A DNA stretch of 64,000 bases from Haliea sp. Its GTDB lineage: Bacteria; Pseudomonadota; Gammaproteobacteria; Pseudomonadales; Halieaceae. This document shows, in pieces, positions 16,743 to 25,352 of the stretch. A program made the translations under genes and the position numbers. The first letter of the stretch is position 1; each line of letters starts with the position of its first letter. Under the pieces are notes generated by a model. That model searched no databases and was not told the DNA's origin. It saw nothing but the letters and a program-made list of their open reading frames with translations. Location of the stretch: contig PKDD01000120.1 in NCBI GenBank assembly GCA_002862465.1, positions 1 to 64,000 of the forward strand, written 5' to 3'.

Positions 16743-18043
16743 ATGAGACTTCGCCGTTGCTAATTTATGCGATGATTTGTAGCTTTTTCACGCTATTGGC
16801 GATAAAACCAATGCCGCGTTTACCCGGCGTGCTGTTAGTTCCAATATTTCTGTTAACCTTGCCGGTGACTGAATTAACCTTTTACGTTGCAGTGTTCGAA
16901 TCAATTGGCGCAATTTGGTTTATCGGGAAAGGGGCACTAAGTCAGCCCTATGGCCACTGGGCCTTTGCACTTTTTTGTCTAAACATTGGCGGTTTAGTTT
17001 GGTTATTGCGCTGCCAATGGGTCACCGGATCAATACTTGATCAAGCATTAGAACAAGCAGGCATCTCGCGGGACAACCAAGCCGATAGACCGCTTCGACT
17101 GCGCGACTGGTTACTGCCTAAATCCATTTGCCCAAAAACCGTAGAGACGTTGCAGGATATCGCCTATGCCGATAGCCACCCACTGCAAACACTGGACATA
17201 TACAGGGCCAATCAAGGCAGCAAAATCGCTCGTCCCGTTTTACTTTTTATCCATGGCGGGGGCTGGTACTTAGGTGACAAAAGCGATCAGGGCCTGCCGT
17301 TACTGCACTTTATGGCCGATCAGGGCTGGTTATGCGTCAGCATCAATTATCGCCTCGCGCCGGACAATCGCATGCCAGCTCATATTATTGACGTCAAACA
17401 CGCGATACAGTGGACCAAAAAGAATATAGCCACATACGGTGGCGACCCGAGCTTTATCGCCGCAGCGGGCGGCTCAGCCGGTGGCCACCTAAGCGCGCTG
17501 GCCGCCCTAACGGGGGGTAAAGATGGGCTTCGGGAACGCTTCCAACCACGCTTTGAAACCGAGGACACCGAAATACAGGCAGCGGTATCGTTGTATGGAA
17601 TGTATGACTTAGTAGACAGCAGCGGCCTCAATATTAACACCGTCATGCGTAAACTACTGGAAGATAAAATAATGCCCACACCACTGCACGATGACCTTGA
17701 ACTATGGCGTAATGTGTCGCCATTAAGCAATGTGCATAAAAATGCGCCACCCCATCTAATCATACATGGCAGCCATGACCCCATGATGTCTCCTGCCGAT
17801 GCAACCCATTTTGCGACGTCACTACAAGCGGTTTCGGCCTCTTATGTCGCCATGGCAATACTTCCTGGCGCACAACATGCTTTTGATTTACTACCAAGCT
17901 TACGCACCGCCATGACGATCAGAAAAATACTGCAATTTTTAAATACCGTCAGAGCAGCCGGCAATGAAAGCGCAACAATGCAAACAGGTACATCGACCAC
18001 TAGCGCTGAACGGGTCAACCCAGCAGACTCTAAAAACACTTAA
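16739..18043 (+). CDS. Membrane-anchored alpha/beta hydrolase (HSL-type esterase/lactonase)
   Basis: Serine hydrolase with two or three N-terminal hydrophobic segments (about residues 8-22, 30-65 and 78-95) that anchor it in the inner membrane. The catalytic domain follows. The oxyanion motif is FIHGGGWYLGDKS, the nucleophile is in GGSAGG, the acid in HGSHDPMMSP and the histidine in GAQHAFD. These are hallmarks of the hormone-sensitive-lipase group, which cleaves esters of short or cyclic acyl chains. GAGGAGG is placed before the ATG, and the start overlaps the TetR stop as ATGA. In this context it may open an ester or lactone made by the nearby monooxygenase. Substrate not known. Confidence 0.87.
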   Translation: MNETSPLLIYAMICSFFTLLAIKPMPRLPGVLLVPIFLLTLPVTELTFYVAVFESIGAIWFIGKGALSQPYGHWAFALFCLNIGGLVWLLRCQWVTGSILDQALEQAGISRDNQADRPLRLRDWLLPKSICPKTVETLQDIAYADSHPLQTLDIYRANQGSKIARPVLLFIHGGGWYLGDKSDQGLPLLHFMADQGWLCVSINYRLAPDNRMPAHIIDVKHAIQWTKKNIATYGGDPSFIAAAGGSAGGHLSALAALTGGKDGLRERFQPRFETEDTEIQAAVSLYGMYDLVDSSGLNINTVMRKLLEDKIMPTPLHDDLELWRNVSPLSNVHKNAPPHLIIHGSHDPMMSPADATHFATSLQAVSASYVAMAILPGAQHAFDLLPSLRTAMTIRKILQFLNTVRAAGNESATMQTGTSTTSAERVNPADSKNT

Positions 18044-18054
18044 GAGGTTTAGCC

Positions 18055-19251
18055 ATGTTAAAAAATAGTTTAATCGCCCTCGTTTTTCTCGCTATTGGTG
18101 TCGCAGTGGGCTTTCAGATGCCACGCGGCGCCAGTCTTATCGCTACGCTAACCGGTAGCGGTGATATAAACCCTAAATACGCTGCTCTCAAGTCAACTCA
18201 GGCCTTGATGAATTTTGAAGATATGCTCGCCAGTGGTCGCGAGATGGTGTTGAAAGAAGCACAAACCGAGCAAGAGGCAATAGAAGGCATGCGCTGGCTA
18301 TTGCGAGTGGCGGCTATGAGTACCGTTGTTGCAGCCGACGCTAACGCTATCTACCCGCATTTTCAGCGTATGGACACTGATGTGCGCAAAGTCGGCGGTG
18401 ACAACCCCGACGCAGAATATGCTCACGTAACCATCGATGGCCGATACGACTACATTATCACCGGCAACATTGGTGATATAAGTTATCTCGGTTTTACTTT
18501 TAATGCTGGTGTGGGTATGACACCCCGTCGAAATATAGGCTATGTCAGCGACAACATGTTGACCGTTGATGACAATGGTGACTTTACCTTAATACTGGCC
18601 AAGGAAAAGCCCTCTATTGCCGGTGACTGGTTTCAAATCACCGAAGACGCTTCTGGCATTCTGGTAAGACAATATTTTACCGACCGAGAAAATGCCGTGC
18701 TACCCAAGCTGAACATCGAAGTATTAGGCGGCGCACCCAGTTACGTTCCGCCCACAGACGAGCAAGTGGCCAGTGCTATTACGGGTACCACATTTGCCTT
18801 CCTTAAACTCAGTACGTTGCACCAATATATCCTCCCAGAGCTCATGGAGGAGCCTAATGGGTTTATAAAAGCGACATCGGAAAAATTTGGTGATGATATA
18901 GCGGGGACGGACAATCTATACATGCTGGGCAGCTATCAACTAGCCGATGACGAGGCCTTAGTCATTGAAGTAACCCCGCCCGACACACGCTACTGGAATA
19001 TCGCCATGGAAACACGCTGGCACGAAACGCTGGATTATCTCCACCGCGCCACATCACTGACCAAGGATACCGTCACCTACAACGCTGACGGGACCGTACA
19101 ATTCATCGTCGCCCATAAAAACCCGGGTGCACCCAATTGGCTAGACACCAGTGGTTACAACTTCGGTTTTATTACGTTTCGCTGGCTGGACGGGAAGTAT
19201 GAAGACGTGCCGATGCCCACTACTCGTATCGTGAAGTTTGCCGATTTATGA
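18055..19251 (+). CDS. DUF1214-like protein, first of a tandem pair
   Basis: A 398-residue protein with an N-terminal hydrophobic anchor or signal (MLKNSLIALVFLAIGVAVGF). The body carries VGGDNPDAEYAHVTIDGRYDY, like the GDNPDA segment of DUF1214-family proteins, and the C-terminal NWLDTSGYNFGFITFRW resembles the family's NWLPT...F..R end. Function of the family is unknown. It follows the hydrolase by 11 bases with an AGAGG ribosome binding site and overlaps the next paralogue by 4 bases (ATGA). I expect both proteins on the periplasmic side of the membrane. No catalytic residues are obvious. Confidence 0.75.
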   Translation: MLKNSLIALVFLAIGVAVGFQMPRGASLIATLTGSGDINPKYAALKSTQALMNFEDMLASGREMVLKEAQTEQEAIEGMRWLLRVAAMSTVVAADANAIYPHFQRMDTDVRKVGGDNPDAEYAHVTIDGRYDYIITGNIGDISYLGFTFNAGVGMTPRRNIGYVSDNMLTVDDNGDFTLILAKEKPSIAGDWFQITEDASGILVRQYFTDRENAVLPKLNIEVLGGAPSYVPPTDEQVASAITGTTFAFLKLSTLHQYILPELMEEPNGFIKATSEKFGDDIAGTDNLYMLGSYQLADDEALVIEVTPPDTRYWNIAMETRWHETLDYLHRATSLTKDTVTYNADGTVQFIVAHKNPGAPNWLDTSGYNFGFITFRWLDGKYEDVPMPTTRIVKFADL

Positions 19252-20474
19252 AAAAAATCATTGCTATCCTATTCGTTGCCATCATTATTGCTATCGGCGT
19301 ATACCAATATGCCAAGCGAGACCCGCTGTTATCAATGGCATTGGGCATTAACAACAGCGAGGAAAGCTCCGCTGCCTATCGAGAATTCGTTCAGGCGCTG
19401 ATTGATATGGAAGACTTAGTGGCCACCAACCCCGCCGCTAGCGCTGAGGGCTATCGCCACATCATGCACCTGTTAGAGTCTTCGTTAAGTCACACATTTG
19501 AAGAAATGCCGGCTTATCCAGAGTTTAAGCGCGTTGGTACCACTACGGTGAAAATGCTTGGCGATAACCCAGATGCGGTTTACTACCGCACTGCGATTGA
19601 TCCAAACTATCGCTACCGTATTTCAGGCCGCATGGCCGGTGCAAAGTATTTTTCTGTCTCGGTACACGACGGTCCGGGCAATGGCTATCAACCTGAAAAA
19701 ATTAGCCGTGTCATTTCAAGCGATGAACTCAATATCGACTCAGAAGGCAACTTCGCGTTTGACATAAGCACTGGCGCCGATAACGATGAGGTTAATACGG
19801 AAAATTTTCAGATTTCTACCGACGCGGTTGAATTACTCGTGCGGTTCTATTTCGAAGAACCCCATTATATTGCCAGTGACGTGTGGCGTCATGTTCCGCT
19901 AGACATCGAGAATTTAGATGGTATCGCTGCTCCGCCTGCACCAACTGACGCATCAATTGCTGAAGCGATTCGTCGCACCACGCGCTATTTTACTGGGCAT
20001 ATTCGCCTGCTGAATGGCCCCCGTGGCAACAACCCCCTGCCCGCTTTTGTATCCATCGAACCTAACACTCTGCCACTGCCAGTGAAACCGGGCAACATGG
20101 CATTAGCCAATGCCGACGCTGCCTATTCGCAAGCTCCATTTGTGTTGCAGGATCATCAAGCACTGATTATGCGTGGCAAAATGCCAGAAGCCAGAACAGT
20201 TAGTGTTGTGCTTTGGAATGCTTTCCTGCAATCGTTCGACTATCGGTATCGCCAGACATCGCTGAATAGAGAACAGTTACAGCTTGACGACGACGGCGGA
20301 TTTACTATCGTTATCGCGCATCAAGATCCAGGGTTTAAAAATTGGTTAGACACTGAGGGTCGAAATTTTGGATTTATATATTGGCGTTTCCTATTACCGC
20401 AAGATGCGGTTGACGAAATTAAAACTGAAGTCGTTGACTTCAACGACATAGATACATATTTGCCAGATCCTTAA
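19248..20474 (+). CDS. DUF1214-like protein, second of a tandem pair
   Basis: A 408-residue paralogue of the preceding protein. It has an N-terminal hydrophobic anchor (IIAILFVAIIIAIGVYQYA), LGDNPDAVYYRTAIDPNYRYR in the middle and NWLDTEGRNFGFIYWRF near the end, aligning with the same segments of its neighbour. The first 4 bases overlap the neighbour's stop, so the two are coupled and probably form a heteromer or act in sequence. It is the last gene of the TetR-hydrolase-DUF1214 operon. No terminator with a T-run is visible behind it. Confidence 0.75.
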   Translation: MKKIIAILFVAIIIAIGVYQYAKRDPLLSMALGINNSEESSAAYREFVQALIDMEDLVATNPAASAEGYRHIMHLLESSLSHTFEEMPAYPEFKRVGTTTVKMLGDNPDAVYYRTAIDPNYRYRISGRMAGAKYFSVSVHDGPGNGYQPEKISRVISSDELNIDSEGNFAFDISTGADNDEVNTENFQISTDAVELLVRFYFEEPHYIASDVWRHVPLDIENLDGIAAPPAPTDASIAEAIRRTTRYFTGHIRLLNGPRGNNPLPAFVSIEPNTLPLPVKPGNMALANADAAYSQAPFVLQDHQALIMRGKMPEARTVSVVLWNAFLQSFDYRYRQTSLNREQLQLDDDGGFTIVIAHQDPGFKNWLDTEGRNFGFIYWRFLLPQDAVDEIKTEVVDFNDIDTYLPDP

Positions 20475-20898
20475 ATACCGACGCTTAAAGTGGCTTATTA
20501 CTCGGACATCGCTATAGTGCTCTGTAAGATTGAAATAGCAGTTACAAAAAAAAGTATCGTGAGAATATATAGCCACGACTAACTTCGTTGCCGCCCTATA
20601 CGTCAGTTAGCCGCTGTGATGGGTGGGGCATATGAGGGGGAGTTCTGAACTCCATGCAATTACAAGAGGATGTCACCGACCATGACTTGAGGAGGAGAGT
20701 AACGTCAAGCTTAGGCAGCAATCAGGAGGCGAGTACATTAAGGATTAATTCCTCACTGCAAATTAGCCGTCAACACCATAGGCTTAACGGTAAAAGTCCT
20801 CCCAGCATCCGACTGTATTCCATCAAAAAAATAACTGCGCCGCAAGTTAAGGCTGAGAGCAGAAAGTGTCGATGCGTTTCGCCCTTTACGGTATTCAA
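20475..20898. other. Intergenic stretch with a 15-base palindrome
   Basis: No credible gene. The 86-codon plus ORF at 20654 has no family resemblance and ends inside the tRNA terminator. A near-perfect palindrome, GGAGTTC-T-GAACTCC (20639-20653), lies in the middle. Otherwise I see nothing. Confidence 0.5.
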
Positions 20899-20922
20899 AA
20901 AAGTCTGCCATTAGCAGACTTT
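20894..20922 (-). terminator. Rho-independent terminator of tRNA-Lys
   Basis: On the minus strand AAAGTCTGC, a 5-base loop, then GCAGACTTTTTT: a 9-base-pair perfect stem followed by a run of T. It lies 27 bases after the tRNA 3' end and ends that transcript. Confidence 0.88.
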
Positions 20923-20948
20923 AAAGTTACTGAGTGTATAAGGAAACA

Positions 20949-21024
20949 TGGTGGGCCGTGCGCGACTCGAACGCGCGACCAATTGGTTAAAAGCCAACTG
21001 CTCTACCAACTGAGCTAACGGCCC
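20949..21024 (-). tRNA. tRNA-Lys (anticodon UUU)
   Basis: The minus strand reads GGGCCGTTAGCTCAGTTGG and closely follows the E. coli tRNA-Lys. The anticodon stem TTGG/CCAA encloses CTTTTAA, so the anticodon is UUU. The T arm contains GTTCGAGTC. The acceptor GGGCCG pairs with CGGCCC and CCA is encoded, giving 76 nucleotides. It has its own promoter and terminator and is not part of a tRNA cluster. Confidence 0.97.
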
Positions 21025-21039
21025 CAGAAAGTGAAGGGC

Positions 21040-21067
21040 ATACTACGGAAAAAGGATAAAAAATCAA
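21040..21067 (-). promoter_or_regulatory. Sigma-70 promoter of tRNA-Lys
   Basis: On the minus strand TTGATT (-35) and TAGTAT (-10) are separated by 16 bases, followed by GCCC where a GC-rich stringent discriminator is expected. The -10 box ends 15 bases before the mature tRNA 5' end. Confidence 0.7.
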
Positions 21068-21089
21068 GCGCTTTTGCGCAAAATCATGG

Positions 21090-21779
21090 CTATAGCGGCG
21101 CGTCAAGATAAGGTGTGGGGTCCTGAACGCCGGCATTGGCAAAACCTTGGCGACGCAATCGACAACTGTCACATTTGCCACAGGCACGCCCATCTTCGGT
21201 GGCCTGATAACACGAGACCGTCATTGCATAGTCCACATTTAACGCAATACCAGTTCGGATAATGTCATCCTTCCCCAGATTCATTAGGGGGGTGTGAATC
21301 GTCATTTTTTGTCCCTCGACACCTGCCCGCGTCGCGAGATTAGCCATCGTCTCAAATGCCGCAATGTATTGAGGGCGACAATCCGGATAACCGGAATAAT
21401 CCACGGCATTCACGCCGATAAAGATATCGTGAGCACCTAGCACCTCAGCCCAACCTAATGCAATTGACAGGAAGACCGTATTACGCGCGGGCACATAGGT
21501 TATAGGTATCCCTGTCGTCTCCTCCTCTGGCACGGCGATGGATAGATCAGTAAGTGCAGATCCACCGATACTGTCCAGATTGAGTTTAACCAACTTGTGT
21601 TCTACATCTCCAAAGGCGCGAGAAACTCTATCGGCGGCATACAACTCAGCGCGGTGTCGCTGTCCGTAATCAAAACTGAGGGTGTAGCAGGCATAGCCCT
21701 GCGACTGCGCCATAGCAAGCACCGTCGTGGAATCGAGTCCACCAGACACGAGAATAACAGCCCGCTTTTGTCCGCTCAT
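21090..21779 (-). CDS. queC: 7-cyano-7-deazaguanine synthase
   Basis: Converts 7-carboxy-7-deazaguanine to preQ0 with ATP and ammonia in queuosine biosynthesis. The N-terminal PP-loop [13 protein letters not shown] binds [14 protein letters not shown] and [17 protein letters not shown] are family signatures. The zinc ligands are in SCYQ and CGKCDSC near the C-terminus. Length 229 matches the family. It lies 5 bases after queE and the two form an operon. Confidence 0.96.
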   Translation of the reverse strand: MSGQKRAVILVSGGLDSTTVLAMAQSQGYACYTLSFDYGQRHRAELYAADRVSRAFGDVEHKLVKLNLDSIGGSALTDLSIAVPEEETTGIPITYVPARNTVFLSIALGWAEVLGAHDIFIGVNAVDYSGYPDCRPQYIAAFETMANLATRAGVEGQKMTIHTPLMNLGKDDIIRTGIALNVDYAMTVSCYQATEDGRACGKCDSCRLRRQGFANAGVQDPTPYLDAPL

Positions 21780-21784
21780 AACAA

Positions 21785-22426
21785 TTAATGGCCCGGCTCG
21801 TCATGCCACAGCAACTTGTGCAACTGCAACTGCATTCTAACCTGCAAATTATCCGCCAGAATCCACTCGGCCAGTTGTCGGCCTTCCAGTTGTCCAAAGC
21901 TTGGAGAAAACAGGACATCCGAGACACGTTCTAGCAAACTATACTCATCCAACTTAAACCGAGCCCATTCATAGTCCTGACGATCACAAATAACAAACTT
22001 AACCTGATGATGGGGGCGCAACAGCGCAATATTGTTATAGTCGTTTCGTCGCATTTCTCCAGAAGCGGGAGTTTTCAGGTCCAACACCGCCACAACGCGC
22101 GGGTCCACACCCTTTAAGCTCATAGCCCCGCTCGTTTCCAATGATACTTCATAACCTGCGTCGCACAGTCTGCTAAGCAGGCGCAGACAGTTAGGCTGAG
22201 CGAGTGGCTCACCACCCGTTACGGTGACATAGCGCGGTGCATGAGAAGCAACCTGTGTGACAATGCTTGCAACGCTAAGCAAGTAGCCGCCGCTAAACGC
22301 ATACTCGGTATCACAGTAAACACAGCGCAGCGGGCATCCGGTAAGACGTACAAAAACAGTGGGCAAACCCACCGTGCGCGCCTCCCCCTGAAGAGAGTAA
22401 AAGATTTCAGTGAGGCGCAAAGTCAT
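21785..22426 (-). CDS. queE: 7-carboxy-7-deazaguanine synthase
   Basis: Radical SAM enzyme that contracts the ring of 6-carboxytetrahydropterin to CDG. The cluster motif CPLRCVYCD is near residue 30 and the TGGEPLAQ segment (SAM-binding GGE) follows. The track begins at a TTG (22489), but homologues start with M-T-L-R-(L/I)[10 protein letters not shown], so the ATG at 22426 is preferred, giving 213 residues. No strong ribosome binding site is visible at either. It lies 76 bases after cpoB on the same strand. Confidence 0.93.
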   Translation of the reverse strand: MTLRLTEIFYSLQGEARTVGLPTVFVRLTGCPLRCVYCDTEYAFSGGYLLSVASIVTQVASHAPRYVTVTGGEPLAQPNCLRLLSRLCDAGYEVSLETSGAMSLKGVDPRVVAVLDLKTPASGEMRRNDYNNIALLRPHHQVKFVICDRQDYEWARFKLDEYSLLERVSDVLFSPSFGQLEGRQLAEWILADNLQVRMQLQLHKLLWHDEPGH

Positions 22427-22502
22427 AGCCGCTTGCGCGGGTGTGCCATCGCGATACAAAACAGCATCATTGTCAATAGGGTTCGTCAACAGGTCGCGCC
22501 GA

Positions 22503-23453
22503 TCAGTAATTCTGGGCTATGAATTCCCTGGCCAGTTTTACAACAGCATTATTGGTGCTGCCATACTGACTGATCACGAGATCCATGTATTCTCTGGCTT
22601 TTTCCCGATTGCCTTTCATAAACTGCACCTTGCCCAACTTATATAAGGCGTCCGGCGCTTTGCTGTTGTCAGGGTACTCAGCAAGTAACAGTACAAACGA
22701 CTGTCTCGAGGCCTCTAGATCCGGCGGCTCCCTCACCAAATACAACTCACCGAGCCAATAATGCGCATTGGCTGCATAAAGGCCATCGGGAAAACGCTGC
22801 AAAAACTGCTGAAAGGCCGGTATCGCCTTATCAAACTGGCGCCCCTGAACCAGCGCATAGGCCGCACGATAGGCAGTCGCTTCGCCTGGCTGTTCAACGC
22901 CAGCGGCTAGGCTATTGGTTGCGACAGAAGGCGCCGGAGTCGGAGTTGCGGAAACACCCGCAGTATCAGGCTGTCCGTTAGCGGCATTAAACCGCTTATC
23001 TAGTTCCATATAGCGCTGCAGGCTCTGTTCCTTTAGAGAGCTTAACTCAAACGATTGCTCCTCTACCTTGCCGTTCAGACGTCTCACTTCCTGTTCCAAC
23101 TGCTGCATCTGCAAAAACAGATGACGCAGATCCGTGCCGGTCGACTGATTGCCAGTCGCTGCTGCTGGCGCGCTGCTGGCATACGTGACGGCGTTAGCCG
23201 CTGAAGGGGCTCTGCTCGCGCCGTAGCTCGCGGCAGGGTATGCCTGAGCAGGCCTGGCACCGTAGGGATCATTCAGCGCAGGTCCATTGCCGGCAGGTTG
23301 GCTTGAGCTACTACTTGTAATGCCTCCTGCTGCCTGCGCCGCCGCGCGCTCCGCCTCAAGATCCACATACTGTGCAGAGGCGACACAAGATAACGAGGCA
23401 GCCAGTACACCCAGCGCGCACGCAACAAACGCTTTACCTACAGATAAGCCCAT
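22503..23453 (-). CDS. cpoB: Cell division coordinator CpoB (YbgF)
   Basis: Periplasmic TPR protein that links the Tol-Pal machine with peptidoglycan synthesis at division. A signal peptide ends at CVASAQ. The next part is Ala/Pro/Ser-rich, followed by a trimerising coiled coil (LRHLFLQMQQLEQEVRRLNGKVEEQ, about 105-150). TPR repeats make up the C-terminal third (AYALVQGRQFDKAIPAF, YWLGELYLV, ALYKLGKVQF). The 316-residue length is longer than the E. coli protein (263) because of the low-complexity linkers. It lies 3 bases after pal. Confidence 0.93.
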   Translation of the reverse strand: MGLSVGKAFVACALGVLAASLSCVASAQYVDLEAERAAAQAAGGITSSSSSQPAGNGPALNDPYGARPAQAYPAASYGASRAPSAANAVTYASSAPAAATGNQSTGTDLRHLFLQMQQLEQEVRRLNGKVEEQSFELSSLKEQSLQRYMELDKRFNAANGQPDTAGVSATPTPAPSVATNSLAAGVEQPGEATAYRAAYALVQGRQFDKAIPAFQQFLQRFPDGLYAANAHYWLGELYLVREPPDLEASRQSFVLLLAEYPDNSKAPDALYKLGKVQFMKGNREKAREYMDLVISQYGSTNNAVVKLAREFIAQNY

Positions 23454-23456
23454 CGA

Positions 23457-23996
23457 TTATTGCGGCTTGAGTTCAACACGGCGATTTTCAGACCAGTTGA
23501 CCTCACCCGTGCCGTAGGCCACGGGACGCTCCTCACCATAGCTGATAGTCTCAATACGAGAGCCCGAAATACCACTGGCAACCATATAATCACGAACGGA
23601 ATTCGCCCGACCCTCCCCAAGAGCAAGGTTATACTCTCGTGTGCCGCGCTCATCGGTATGGCCCTCTAGGCGGACATTGGCAGTGTTACGCAGCAATAAC
23701 GCAATATTGGCATTCAGTGCATCGAGGGCTTCAGGGGTTAAACTAGCACTGTCATATTCAAAGTAGAACACCGTCCCTGCAGAGGCTGCCGCTTCCTCCA
23801 ACGCTACCATTTCAGCAGAGACCGCTGCGCCCTGAGCGGCTTGCGCAGCTTGAGCGGCTGACGCTGAAGCCGCGGCTGCGGCGGCCGCCGCCGCGGCTTC
23901 ATCCTCTTCTTTTGTGTCACTACCGGCGCACGCGACCAACAACGCCGCCGAGAACAGCAGTGCCATGGCTTTGCTAGCAATAGTAAAATGCTTCAT
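23457..23996 (-). CDS. pal: Peptidoglycan-associated lipoprotein
   Basis: Outer-membrane lipoprotein that binds peptidoglycan and TolB. The lipobox is LLVACAGS. An Ala-rich linker with about ten consecutive Ala, then a mixed Ala/Ser/Gln stretch, separates it from the OmpA-like domain. That domain shows VFYFEYDSASLTPEALDAL and the peptidoglycan-binding EGHTDERGTREYN. The ATG at 23996 is used because AAGGA stands 10 bases before it and the resulting protein starts directly with a signal sequence. About 179 residues. Confidence 0.96.
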   Translation of the reverse strand: MKHFTIASKAMALLFSAALLVACAGSDTKEEDEAAAAAAAAAASASAAQAAQAAQGAAVSAEMVALEEAAASAGTVFYFEYDSASLTPEALDALNANIALLLRNTANVRLEGHTDERGTREYNLALGEGRANSVRDYMVASGISGSRIETISYGEERPVAYGTGEVNWSENRRVELKPQ

Positions 23997-24053
23997 AGTT
24001 CTGAATCCTTGCGTTGTTGTCATGATTAAATAGCCACGACCGTATGCTATCGT

Positions 24054-25352
24054 TCAGCGCGGCAAATAAGGCGACCATGCCGGTTCTCGCACATCTCCTT
24101 TGCTGGCAGGCAGCATGAATTTTGCCTCTCCATCCACAGCTACGGCAGCGAGAATACTGCGGTCTTGAAACTTAGTAGCATACAGTACCATAGAGCCATT
24201 TGGCGCGATACTGGGACTTTCATCCAAGTCGGTTGAGGTCAATACCTGCATACGGTTAGTCACCAAATCTAACACGGCGATATGAAAACGACCGTTTGCC
24301 TGATGCACCATTACAACACTTCGACCGTCCTCCGACACGCGCGCGCGGGCATTGTAAGTGCCTTCATAAGTAACGCGATCGGTCTTACCAGAACTTAAGT
24401 CGAAACGATAAATTTGCGGTTTGCCACCCCGGTCCGAGGTGAACAACAAAGATCGACCGTCCGGCATCCATGCAGGCTCGGTATCGATCGCATAGTGGCG
24501 CGTCAATTGCGTGAGCTTTTTGGTCGCCAAGTCCATTAAATAAATATCCGCGTTACCGTCTTTGGACAACACCATTGCCATAGTTTTACCATCGGGAGAC
24601 CAAGCTGGCGAGCTATTGAGACCAGAAAAATTAGTCAACTGCTCACGTCTTCCGCTGGCAATTTGTTGTCGGTAGATAGCGGGACGACCAGTCTCAAAAG
24701 ACACATAAGCGATGTCCTTACCGTCAGGGGACCAGGCTGGTGTCAACAATGGCTCGCGCGTGTCGAGCAGAACGACCGGTCGCGCGCCATCGGAGTCCGA
24801 CATAGTTAGGCGGGAGTGATCGCTGCTGCCGGGCACTCGGTCAACAGAGATATAGAGTAGCTTCGTAGCGAATGCCCCGCGCACTCCTGTGAGTTTTTCA
24901 TAGACCGCATCAGACACCCGGTGGGCCAGCATACGGGCATCACTGACAGGGCCAGACTCGGAGCCAGTCAGTACTTTCGTCTGACGCACTACGTCAAAAA
25001 GTTCATAATCTACTTGCAGTGTATCCGGTTCAGTTGAAACCTGACCAATAAGCAGATACTCAGCACTGAGGGCGCGCCAATCACGGTAAAAAACCTCAGC
25101 TTCTGTTGTGGGGTTGCCCAGCATGTTAGCCCGCGCTATGGGTGCAAACTGACCGCTGCGGGCCAAGTCGCCGTCGATTATGGCTGCGATCTCCGCCGGG
25201 ACAACTCCTGCTCCGTGCCATGCAAATGGCACCACCGCGATAGCGGCGGGGTTATCAGAGCCTTGAGAAATTTCAATGGTCAATTGCGCTTCTGCGCCTG
25301 CGGCACTTATCATCAGCACAAGAGTCAACAATGGGGCCAGTAATCGGTTCAT
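24054..25352 (-). CDS. tolB: Tol-Pal system protein TolB
   Basis: Periplasmic beta-propeller of the Tol system. A signal peptide ends at AAGAEA. An N-terminal domain (about 25-160, ITIEISQGSDN-type start) precedes the six-bladed propeller, with WSPDGK, WSPDGKTMAMV, WMPDGRSLLFTSDRGG and WSPY motifs. Length 432 is normal. Start and tolA stop overlap by one base (TAATG), so translation is coupled. Confidence 0.97.
   Translation of the reverse strand: MNRLLAPLLTLVLMISAAGAEAQLTIEISQGSDNPAAIAVVPFAWHGAGVVPAEIAAIIDGDLARSGQFAPIARANMLGNPTTEAEVFYRDWRALSAEYLLIGQVSTEPDTLQVDYELFDVVRQTKVLTGSESGPVSDARMLAHRVSDAVYEKLTGVRGAFATKLLYISVDRVPGSSDHSRLTMSDSDGARPVVLLDTREPLLTPAWSPDGKDIAYVSFETGRPAIYRQQIASGRREQLTNFSGLNSSPAWSPDGKTMAMVLSKDGNADIYLMDLATKKLTQLTRHYAIDTEPAWMPDGRSLLFTSDRGGKPQIYRFDLSSGKTDRVTYEGTYNARARVSEDGRSVVMVHQANGRFHIAVLDLVTNRMQVLTSTDLDESPSIAPNGSMVLYATKFQDRSILAAVAVDGEAKFMLPASKGDVREPAWSPYLPR

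Noticed and set aside
20654-20914. 86-codon plus ORF beside tRNA-Lys
   Set aside because: It ends inside the tRNA terminator and has no family resemblance or ribosome binding site placed well.
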